Below are positions 1 to 5,885 of a stretch of 6,530 nt of DNA, one piece after another. The notes under the pieces are model-generated. The model was given only the letters and a program-made list of their open reading frames with translations, did no database searches and had not been told where the DNA came from. Both the position numbers and the translations under genes were made by a program. Position 1 is the stretch's first letter. Every line of letters starts with the position of its first letter. Origin of the DNA: Hyphomicrobiales bacterium (GTDB lineage Bacteria > Pseudomonadota > Alphaproteobacteria > Rhizobiales > Beijerinckiaceae); the NCBI GenBank assembly GCA_003164825.1, contig PLUH01000144.1, forward strand, positions 707 through 7,236. The letters run 5' to 3'.

Positions 1-661
1 ACCCCTGATCGAGGATCATCACGCGCAGACGCTCGGGTGACCAATTCTCGCCCAGAAACGTCTCGAACCTGAAGAGTTTGGCGTCGTGGATGGAAGTATT
101 CAGCGCTTCGAGAATCGCATGCTCGGTGACGTCCCCCTCTTTGGTCGAGTGCTGGGCGCTCTGGGCTTCCTGGATGCGGCTGATCACCTCGTCGACCCGG
201 CTGGTGTAGTCGCGATAGGCGTCGGCGTTGTAATCCTTGCCGATCTGATCGAGATCATCCGTCGCGCCAACGGCGCCGAGCGATTGGCCGGGCGTCACGG
301 ATTTGAGGATCACCTGCTCTTCCTGAGTGGTCGGCGGCGCGAGGGAGGCCAGCGCGCGGGACGACTCCTCCGGCGAAGGCGGTGCTCCGTTGCCCGCCGG
401 GCGCGAATGACTGGACGCGGCGCCGCCCGAGTAAGGACGGGCGGGCGCCGGGCGATGGCCATAGCCGCCGCCCCCGCCATGAAAGCGTTGTTGCATGAGC
501 ATGTTGCCAACCATGCCACCCACCATGCCTCCGACAAACCCTCGCAGAAAAGCGTCGTTTGCATATGCCGGAGATTGGTCGAAAGTCGCGAGCGCAACAG
601 CCGCGCTCGCCGCCAGAAGTATGCCAGAAGTCGCTGGGCGCTTGACCGACTTGACGCTCAT
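1..661 (-). CDS. Exported glycine-zipper protein of unknown function (3' end outside window)
   Basis: An open frame runs on the minus strand from ATG at 661 to the window edge without a stop, giving 220 residues of an incomplete protein. Residues 1-34 look like a Sec signal peptide: a basic start (MSVKSVKRP), a hydrophobic core (GILLAASAAVALA) and an AYA cleavage site before Asn35. Residues 42-56 form a glycine zipper (FVGGMVGGMVGNMLM, Gly44/48/52 and 45/49), a pattern that packs helices in membrane or oligomeric proteins. A Gly/His/Pro/Arg-rich low-complexity stretch follows (about 60-112), then a more ordered, probably helical region rich in Asp and Glu (about 113-220). No catalytic motif or known family is recognised. 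The start is supported by GGGAGAG at 666-672. It lies 61 bases after the stop of the caspase-SEL1 gene but has a near-consensus promoter of its own in that gap. An envelope role linked to the caspase-like neighbours is inferred from context only. Confidence 0.8.
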   Translation of the reverse strand, partial: MSVKSVKRPATSGILLAASAAVALATFDQSPAYANDAFLRGFVGGMVGGMVGNMLMQQRFHGGGGGYGHRPAPARPYSGGAASSHSRPAGNGAPPSPEESSRALASLAPPTTQEEQVILKSVTPGQSLGAVGATDDLDQIGKDYNADAYRDYTSRVDEVISRIQEAQSAQHSTKEGDVTEHAILEALNTSIHDAKLFRFETFLGENWSPERLRVMILDQG

Positions 662-665
662 GGGA

Positions 666-672
666 CTCTCCC
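666..672 (-). promoter_or_regulatory. Ribosome binding site of the glycine-zipper gene
   Basis: Read on the minus strand this is GGGAGAG, four bases before the ATG at 661. It decides the start of this gene, which has no other good start with an upstream purine-rich site. Confidence 0.6.
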
Positions 673-681
673 GATGATACG

Positions 682-696
682 GTTCAGTTCAATTCA
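682..696 (-). repeat. Three tandem TGAA(T/C) pentamers at the predicted transcription start
   Basis: The minus strand reads TGAAT, TGAAC, TGAAC back to back, immediately downstream of the predicted -10 box and across the expected transcription start. This could be a binding site or simply chance in a short gap. It is reported as seen, with no function assigned. Confidence 0.3.
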
Positions 697-697
697 C

Positions 698-726
698 ACT
701 ATAGAGCCGCTTTCCGACGATTTCAA
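698..726 (-). promoter_or_regulatory. Near-consensus sigma70-type promoter for the glycine-zipper gene
   Basis: On the minus strand TTGAAA (721-726) and TATAGT (698-703) are separated by exactly 17 bases. Each hexamer matches the bacterial -35 or -10 consensus at five of six positions. The expected start of transcription is near 691, giving an untranslated leader of about 30 bases to the ATG at 661. The -35 hexamer contains the TGA stop codon (723-725) of the preceding caspase-SEL1 gene. The spacing and location, in an AT-richer pocket of a GC-rich region, make chance less likely, but no transcription data are available. Confidence 0.5.
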
Positions 727-3434
727 CGGCGGGGCTGACGGGTCTGCTGCGCGTTTGCTTCTGTCTGCGCCGCGAGAATTTGCTGAGTGATCAAGTCGGC
801 GAAAGGGACTTTGTCCTTGCGCGCGGCTTGGAACGTGGCGGATAGGGTTCGACGCAGAACATCGTTGTTGTAGCAACGGGTTTCGCGCTCCAAGCTGCGG
901 AACTGGGGCTCGCTCGGCGCTTCAGCGCGGCCCCAGTCCCACACCCATACCACTTTGTCGGAGGTGTAGCCGCCGCAGTCGAGCGGGACGTTGAGCGGGC
1001 GCGTCTTCACCTTGCGCGTCTCCGGATCGACGGTCCCGTAATAGCGCTGCAGGCGGTCGACTTCGTCGGGGGTCAGCAAGGCGCGATCGTTGACGTCGAC
1101 GGCTTGGCCGTTCACGGCCATTTCCGCCAGCAGAATGCCTGCATCGATCTCGTAGAACGGATTGCCGTCGGGCCCGGTTGGATCAGCCTGAACGGAAAGC
1201 TTCATCGCGAGAAAGGCATATTTCATAGCCATCAGCGGGTCTTTGGCCTGATCGAGCTCGCCATTGCGGTAGATCTCTGCGAGCATGTTCGCCGCCCGGG
1301 CCGAACCGTGGCTCAGCGCGCGCGTGAGCAGGTCGATTGCTTCGTTCGACCCGTTTTCCGGCTTGACCAGCACCCGGCCGGCCAGGAGCCGCCGGGCCAG
1401 TTCGATCTCGGCGTTCTCGTTGCCGCCGCTTGCCGCCAACCGATAGTAGCGCTCCGCGATCTCTGGCTGAGGAGCGGGCAGGCCATACCCATGCTCCATC
1501 ATTTGCGCCATGGTGTACTGCGCGGCCGGGTTGTTGTCGGACGCCGCGCGCCCCCACCAGAGCAGGGCTTGGGTGTCGTCGGGCAGTACGGAGCTGGGAG
1601 CTGCCTGGTCGCCGGCGCCGTTTATCTTGTAACCTTGATAATAATACCAACCGAGATTGAATTTCGCAGCGTCGGACCCAGAGTAGGCCGCCTGTTCCGC
1701 CATTTCGACCGCGCGGCGCGGATTCGGCGCGACGCCGTACCCCCAGAAAAGCGCGTCGGCCGTCTCCACCTTCGCGGGGATCGACCCGGCCTCCGCAGCC
1801 TTGGCCATCCAGCGATATGCCTCGGTGAGATCGCGCTGCAGGCCAAATGAGCCTTTGCTGTAGCGCCGGCCCAATTCGTACATTGCCGGCGCAAACTCCT
1901 GGTTGGCCGCCTTCAACAGGAGGTTGTTGTCGCGAGCCTCCTCCTCGTCGCTGGCATCGGTGTAGGCGGAGAGCGTCGCCAGACTGAAGAGCGCGGCCAC
2001 GTAGCCCCGGTTGGCGGCGTCGTTGTAGGCGGCGCGCGCGTCGATAATGAGGGGCTTGCGGGCGGGATCGTCCAGCCGCAGCGCGTTGGCCGCGGCGAAT
2101 TTCGCGCGGCCCATATTAAAGAGATATCTGACAATGCGCGGACTGTGCTCAATCGATGTCTTGCAGGCGGCGATCGCCTTGTCGAAATCTATCTGATCGA
2201 GCGCGACCCCGGGGACCTCGGGCGGGCGGGAAGGGTCGCTCTCCGAAGCCGCCTGCTGGTCGCATTCGTCGACCACCTTGGAGGTGGCGGACACGATCGG
2301 GGCCACGACCTCGGAAGAGCCGATCAGGCTGACGAGCGCGCGGCGCGCGAGTTCGGCGGTCGCACAGTCGTGGAACCGTCGGCGATGCCTCTCCAGGGCC
2401 TCACGCTCGGGTTGCTGGCTGATCTCCGCCCAATCCACCTCGGCGCCTGCGCATTCCTGCTGTGTCAGCTGGAAGCGTTCGGCCCCGACCCCATCGACGA
2501 GCGCGAAATTGTCGCTGATGCCGAGATTCTCGAAATATTCCGGCTCCTGCTGCCGCCCGCCCTTGAGAGCGAACGCCTGGACCATGCGGGTGATCCGCTG
2601 GCCGAGTTCGATCAAGGTTTGCCCCGGCCGTTGCAGTTCCGACCGGACGACTTCGGTGAAGAGGGAATTGCGTCGATGATCTCCGAACCCGAAGCTCTCG
2701 ATCGCCGTTTCGCCGAAGGAAGCCGAGAAGACAACGATCGAGCCCGCCGGCACATCCTTCGGCTGCAGCAGACGGCTGCCGGAAGTGAGGCCGCGTTTGA
2801 TTTCCCGCTCGTCCGTTGTCGCTCGGATGATCGAACGGCAAGCGTCGAGAAGGAGGATGGCGACCTTGGGCTTCTTGTCCGCGATCGCGTTCATCACATC
2901 GTTGACGGAAACGCCGTTCTTGGCGATTTCGTCGGTCTCGTAAGCCCCTTCGAACGACGCCATCTTGAGCGAGATAATGTCGTCCCGGCGCTTGTCTGCC
3001 TCGATCACCTGATCGCGCGTATAGGTCCGCAGGCTTTTGATGTCGCCGAGCAAAAGATAGTCGGTGTTATTCGCTTCGACCCCAAGGCCGTGGCCGGAAT
3101 AGAAGAAAAGGACGACGTCGCCTTCCTTCACGGTGGCGAGGAACGCCTGGAATCGCTTGTCGAAATCGCTCTTGCCGCGCAATTCGTTCGCCAGCGTGAT
3201 GTTCTTCTTGTCGAAGCCCACCTGCTCGAGGTCGGATGCGAGATCGCTCGCGTCATTGTCGGATCGCGTCAGGCTCGGGATATCCTGGTCGGAGTAGCGC
3301 TGTTCGCCGACCAGAAAAGCGCGCCGCGTTTGCGCGCTCGCAGAATCGACGCCGAGGCAACCCAGCGCGGCAAGCGCAACCGCGAACACGACCGCCCGCG
3401 CGAATCCCTTGTCAACCAATGCTCGTTTCTCCAT
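723..3434 (-). CDS. Exported caspase-like (peptidase C14) protease with SEL1 repeats
   Basis: This encodes a predicted periplasmic cysteine protease of the prokaryotic caspase-homologue group. Counting from the ATG at 3434 (903 residues), residues 1-34 are a signal peptide with an ASA cleavage site before Gln35. The C14 fold spans about 36-315: strand RRAFLVGEQRY, the His motif VVLFFYSGHG (His115) and the Cys motif AILLLDACRS (Cys199). Asp197, two residues before the Cys, matches the acidic S1 residue of metacaspases and MALT1, which suggests cleavage after Arg or Lys. About six SEL1-type repeats fill about 514-745 (for example YELGRRYSKG, ALLWWGRAA, AERYYRLAASGG), with degenerate helical repeats from about 433. 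SEL1 repeats usually bind proteins. The last ~135 residues match no family I recognise. The ATG has GAGG six bases upstream; an in-frame GTG at 3449 would add five residues but has a weaker site. It lies 49 bases downstream of the caspase-FGE gene, so co-transcription is likely. Substrates are unknown. Confidence 0.9.
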   Translation of the reverse strand: MEKRALVDKGFARAVVFAVALAALGCLGVDSASAQTRRAFLVGEQRYSDQDIPSLTRSDNDASDLASDLEQVGFDKKNITLANELRGKSDFDKRFQAFLATVKEGDVVLFFYSGHGLGVEANNTDYLLLGDIKSLRTYTRDQVIEADKRRDDIISLKMASFEGAYETDEIAKNGVSVNDVMNAIADKKPKVAILLLDACRSIIRATTDEREIKRGLTSGSRLLQPKDVPAGSIVVFSASFGETAIESFGFGDHRRNSLFTEVVRSELQRPGQTLIELGQRITRMVQAFALKGGRQQEPEYFENLGISDNFALVDGVGAERFQLTQQECAGAEVDWAEISQQPEREALERHRRRFHDCATAELARRALVSLIGSSEVVAPIVSATSKVVDECDQQAASESDPSRPPEVPGVALDQIDFDKAIAACKTSIEHSPRIVRYLFNMGRAKFAAANALRLDDPARKPLIIDARAAYNDAANRGYVAALFSLATLSAYTDASDEEEARDNNLLLKAANQEFAPAMYELGRRYSKGSFGLQRDLTEAYRWMAKAAEAGSIPAKVETADALFWGYGVAPNPRRAVEMAEQAAYSGSDAAKFNLGWYYYQGYKINGAGDQAAPSSVLPDDTQALLWWGRAASDNNPAAQYTMAQMMEHGYGLPAPQPEIAERYYRLAASGGNENAEIELARRLLAGRVLVKPENGSNEAIDLLTRALSHGSARAANMLAEIYRNGELDQAKDPLMAMKYAFLAMKLSVQADPTGPDGNPFYEIDAGILLAEMAVNGQAVDVNDRALLTPDEVDRLQRYYGTVDPETRKVKTRPLNVPLDCGGYTSDKVVWVWDWGRAEAPSEPQFRSLERETRCYNNDVLRRTLSATFQAARKDKVPFADLITQQILAAQTEANAQQTRQPRR

Positions 3435-3440
3435 GCGGCG

Positions 3441-3444
3441 CCTC
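3441..3444 (-). promoter_or_regulatory. Ribosome binding site favouring the ATG at 3434
   Basis: The minus strand reads GAGG followed by six bases and then ATG. The alternative GTG at 3449 is preceded only by a weak AAAGA directly next to it. This favours the ATG and the 903-residue product, without excluding the GTG. Confidence 0.45.
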
Positions 3445-3483
3445 GTCACTCTTTATGTCTCGCTTCGTGTCTTCAGGTTTCGT

Positions 3484-5505
3484 TCAGGGGCCCAGGTCCC
3501 TCGCGACGCGGAACCCGATCCTCTCTGATCCCTCATCGACGCTCTCATAATCGCGCGAGGCCGCGCGCAGCTTTGACGGTTCGTCGGCCCATGAGCCGCC
3601 GCGCGTCGCGCGCGCCGAGCAATCGCCGGAAAGAACGGGCGCGCCATTCGAGGCGACGGCGGACGGAGCCGGGTTCCAGCAGTCCTGGGTCCATTGCCGC
3701 ACGTTGCCGAGCATATTGTAGAGCCCGAACGGATTCGCCGGTCCGCTGTCGACAGGCTCGGTCTTCAGCCGAGGATCGGCCTTCGGGCTGCCGTCGTAGG
3801 AGCGCCGTGAATCATAGACGGCGAGCTCGGGCTTGATCGCCCCGAACCAGAACGGCGCATAGGCGCATTTGAGGTTCCTGCAACCGCGCGCGGCATACTC
3901 CCATTCCGCTTCGCTAAGCAAGCGATAGGGCTGACCGGTCTGACGCTTGAGCCATTGCACGTAAAGCTGCGCTTCGGCCCAGGTCGCGAAGATCGCCGGA
4001 CGCTTGCCGCGGCCGAAGTCGAGGTCGCCGAGCCGGCGATGTCCGCAGGCGCCCTCGGCGTAGCACGCGTCCCATTGGGCGAAAGTCACCGCGTACCGGC
4101 CCACGGCGAAGGGCTTGGCGATCTCGACCAGATGCGGCGCGGATTCGAAAGTCTGGCGCCCGCTTTCGCCGGGAGGCGAGCCGAGCATCGACTTGCCAGC
4201 GGGCACGACGACCATCTCCGGACATTCGTCGCATTCCTTGAAGAGTTCGCCGCCGGCGTCATTCGCTGCGATCTTCGGCGGCGGGCCGACAGAAACCGCC
4301 GCGGCGGGCGGTTCGGCTGCTGGGACAGGCGCGGGCGTCTGCGGAACGGCGGAAGGCGAGTCCGCTGGGGGCGGCGCCTCAAGCGAGGCGACCGCCGGCG
4401 GCGGCGATCCTCCCCCCATCAGCACCACGCCCCCTTCCGGCAGATCGCTGCGAACGACGTCGGGATCCTGCGCGTCTGAGGTTTCCTCCCGCACCTTTTT
4501 GCGGATGCGTGCTGCTGCGTCTTCGATCCGCAACCCAGCCGTCGGCAGTGTTGCGGCGACCGCGCGGGCGAACGGACTGCCTTGGCCCGCCTCGCCGTCC
4601 TCGGCCGTCTTGCCCTGACGTGTCGACAAAACGACGTAAGCCCCCTCGGCTGACGACGGGTCGATCGGCGCGAAGCCGCGCGAGCCGATGCCGCGGTGGG
4701 CAAGCACCGGAACATTGCGGCAGGCGTCGATGAAGATCAGCGTCGCGCGCGCGCGGCCAATGACCGTCTCCTCGACGTGGTCGAGCGGCTCGCCGCCCTG
4801 CCTCAAGGCGATCTCCGACTTCGCCTGAAAATTGGAGGACGTCGTCATCAGGAGATTCTGCTGGATCCCGTCCGCGGCGACGGAGAAGCCGTGACCGGCG
4901 AAATAGAAGAGCGCGACGTCGGCGCCCTTGCTCGCCGCGGCAAAATCGGACAACGCCTGTTCGAAGCCGTCGAGGTCGACGTTGGTCTTCACGGTGACCG
5001 CAAAGCCGATGCGTTTGAGACTCTCGCCGACGAGTCCGGCGTCGACGACGGGGTTCTGAAGCGGGGCGTCGGGATAGGCGCCGTTGGCGATGACGAGTGC
5101 GACCAGGCGGCCGGGGGCGGGCGGCGCGGCTGATGGCAAGAAGGAACTCGCGCCGGCCGCGCTGATGGCGTCGGCCACATTCCACAGTTTGACGGACCCG
5201 CCTTCGCTCGACGACGCGAACGTAGGGCCGTCCGCGGAAGAAGGCGCCGGATTCGCCATGACGGATTCTGTCGGCGTCCGCAACTCATGCGCCGCGGCGA
5301 GACCGGATAACCCCAGCGCAAGCGCGATCAGCGCGAGTCGCCCCGCCGGATGTCTTCCGCCCGACAAACGCCCGACGCCAGGCAGGCCTCGCGCCTCGCG
5401 CCCGCGTCGGCTTGCGCCACGCGGGTCAGGGCAAAAGGCCCAAGTCCACCGAGCTACCTCTCGGATGAATTTGAGCGCCGGAATTTTGGGCGAGGTCACA
5501 CTCAC
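3484..5505 (-). CDS. Exported caspase-like (peptidase C14) protein with C-terminal FGE-sulfatase domain
   Basis: The 673-residue frame (GTG at 5505) joins two modules. A hydrophobic stretch at 56-72 (RLALIALALGLSGLAAA) before HEL looks like a signal peptide or anchor. The C14 domain spans about 132-365: RLVALVIANGAYPDAPLQN, the His motif VALFYFAGHGF (His205) and the Cys motif LIFIDACRN (Cys262), with Asp260 suiting a basic P1 residue. A Pro/Ala-rich linker covers about 366-412. The FGE-sulfatase (SUMF1) fold covers about 424-670: CPEMVVVPAGKSMLGSPPGE, GRYAVTFAQWDAC, RLLSEAEWEYAARG, NPFGLYNMLGNVRQW, RGGSW and GFRVAR. There is no cysteine after residue 629, so the active-site cysteine pair that follows GGS(W/Y) in true formylglycine-generating enzymes is absent and the module is probably a binding domain. 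Residues 96-112 resemble the end of a WD40 repeat. The start is uncertain: GAGAG lies eight bases before the GTG, but the 55-residue leader is long and a TTG at codon 48 would give a more normal signal peptide. This is probably the first gene of the cluster. Confidence 0.88.
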   Translation of the reverse strand: MSVTSPKIPALKFIREVARWTWAFCPDPRGASRRGREARGLPGVGRLSGGRHPAGRLALIALALGLSGLAAAHELRTPTESVMANPAPSSADGPTFASSSEGGSVKLWNVADAISAAGASSFLPSAAPPAPGRLVALVIANGAYPDAPLQNPVVDAGLVGESLKRIGFAVTVKTNVDLDGFEQALSDFAAASKGADVALFYFAGHGFSVAADGIQQNLLMTTSSNFQAKSEIALRQGGEPLDHVEETVIGRARATLIFIDACRNVPVLAHRGIGSRGFAPIDPSSAEGAYVVLSTRQGKTAEDGEAGQGSPFARAVAATLPTAGLRIEDAAARIRKKVREETSDAQDPDVVRSDLPEGGVVLMGGGSPPPAVASLEAPPPADSPSAVPQTPAPVPAAEPPAAAVSVGPPPKIAANDAGGELFKECDECPEMVVVPAGKSMLGSPPGESGRQTFESAPHLVEIAKPFAVGRYAVTFAQWDACYAEGACGHRRLGDLDFGRGKRPAIFATWAEAQLYVQWLKRQTGQPYRLLSEAEWEYAARGCRNLKCAYAPFWFGAIKPELAVYDSRRSYDGSPKADPRLKTEPVDSGPANPFGLYNMLGNVRQWTQDCWNPAPSAVASNGAPVLSGDCSARATRGGSWADEPSKLRAASRDYESVDEGSERIGFRVARDLGP

Positions 5506-5635
5506 CTCTTCAACTCTCGCTTCCCGTCACCCCGCCCGAGTGAGTCATTCAAGACCAGAGGGAAGCCGTAGTCTACTGAAAAACATGTGTCATAGCGACT
5601 AAAGTTGGCGCCGAGATTTGGCCCCCGCCTGGAGT

Positions 5636-5671
5636 GTTCTGCTTTTCGGTCGATGCCCGATCGGACAGAAC
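5636..5671 (-). other. Possible stem-loop in the 5' leader of the caspase cluster
   Basis: On the minus strand GTTCTG (5666-5671) and CAGAAC (5636-5641) are perfect complements 24 bases apart, and inside them TCGG (5657-5660) can pair with CCGA (5646-5649). If transcription begins near 5675, this would be the first structure in a leader of about 170 bases. No U-run follows, so it is not an intrinsic terminator. It matches no riboswitch I recognise. Stability was not calculated. Confidence 0.25.
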
Positions 5672-5681
5672 CTTTGACGCA

Positions 5682-5710
5682 TTTATCCCAAGGCCAACAA
5701 TAATTGTCCA
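5682..5710 (-). promoter_or_regulatory. Candidate promoter of the caspase gene cluster
   Basis: The minus strand reads TGGACA (5705-5710; five of six matches to TTGACA), a 17-base spacer, then GATAAA (5682-5687; four of six matches to TATAAT). It lies in the most AT-rich part of the intergenic region and would give a leader of about 170 bases before the GTG at 5505. This is the best sigma70-like pair I found upstream of the cluster. The -10 box is only moderate, so confidence is limited. Confidence 0.38.
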
Positions 5711-5717
5711 AACAATT
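5702..5717. promoter_or_regulatory. Inverted repeat AATTGT-N4-ACAATT, possible operator
   Basis: AATTGT (5702-5707) and ACAATT (5712-5717) form a perfect 6-bp inverted repeat around CCAA. It overlaps the predicted -35 box of the caspase cluster, a usual place for a repressor to bind. The binding protein, if any, is not encoded in this window. Confidence 0.35.
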
Positions 5718-5800
5718 GGGTGCAGAAAATCAGAATTCCGTGGTAAGTAACATCACTCTCAGCGTCGATCACGCGAAATCCGGTTGATCAGTCTCTGCGG

Positions 5801-5815
5801 CGGTTGCGCCAACCG
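5801..5815 (-). other. Small hairpin downstream of the molybdoenzyme subunit gene
   Basis: CGGTTG (5801-5806) and CAACCG (5810-5815) pair around a three-base loop, about 70 bases after the stop codon at 5886. A further CCGGTTG copy at 5780-5786 can pair with CAACCGG (5810-5816) as an alternative, longer-looped stem. No T-run follows on the minus strand, so it could stabilise the 3' end or aid termination but is not a standard intrinsic terminator. Confidence 0.25.
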
Positions 5816-5885
5816 GCTTGGCGTTTCTGCTTTCCGCGCCAGGCATTCAGTGTGCCGGGAAGGACAGTCGCGCCGCAGCGTTCGC

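Larger units (their letters stand above)
5506..5885. other. Intergenic region upstream of the caspase cluster
   Basis: These 380 bases separate the stop codon of the molybdoenzyme subunit gene (5886) from the start of the caspase-FGE gene (5505). The part from about 5535 to 5780 is clearly richer in A and T than the flanking genes, as expected of a regulatory region. It holds the promoter, inverted repeat and stem-loop listed separately. A 69-codon minus-strand frame (5502-5711) starts inside the predicted promoter, overlaps the caspase-FGE start and resembles nothing known, so no gene is called here. No tRNA or other structured RNA gene is recognised. Confidence 0.6.

Noticed and set aside
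86..790. 234-codon plus-strand open frame
   Set aside because: Antisense to the glycine-zipper gene, which has a signal peptide, a ribosome binding site and a promoter. The plus-strand translation looks like low-complexity Arg/Ala noise.
3484..3660. C-terminal FGE fold as a target of a diversity-generating retroelement
   Set aside because: Variable proteins of these elements often use this fold, but no reverse transcriptase, template repeat or near-copy of the 3' end was seen in the window. Flanking sequence would be needed to reopen the idea.
2145..3836. 563-codon open frame on the plus strand
   Set aside because: It lies wholly antisense to the caspase-SEL1 gene and the end of the caspase-FGE gene. 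Its translation is Arg/Asp/Leu-rich with no recognisable motif, as expected of a shadow frame in high-GC DNA, while the minus-strand proteins have clear domains.
723..5505. Link to a CRISPR-guided caspase (Craspase) system
   Set aside because: That system uses a cytoplasmic TPR-CHAT protein with a large Cas7-type effector and a CRISPR array. Here the proteases have export signals and no Cas gene or array is present.
5502..5711. 69-codon minus-strand frame in the intergenic region
   Set aside because: It begins inside the predicted promoter, overlaps the caspase-FGE start by a few bases, and its composition resembles no known small protein.
5780..5816. Intrinsic terminator of the molybdoenzyme subunit gene
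   Set aside because: The hairpin is real on paper, but no T-run follows it on the minus strand, so it is listed only as a hairpin.
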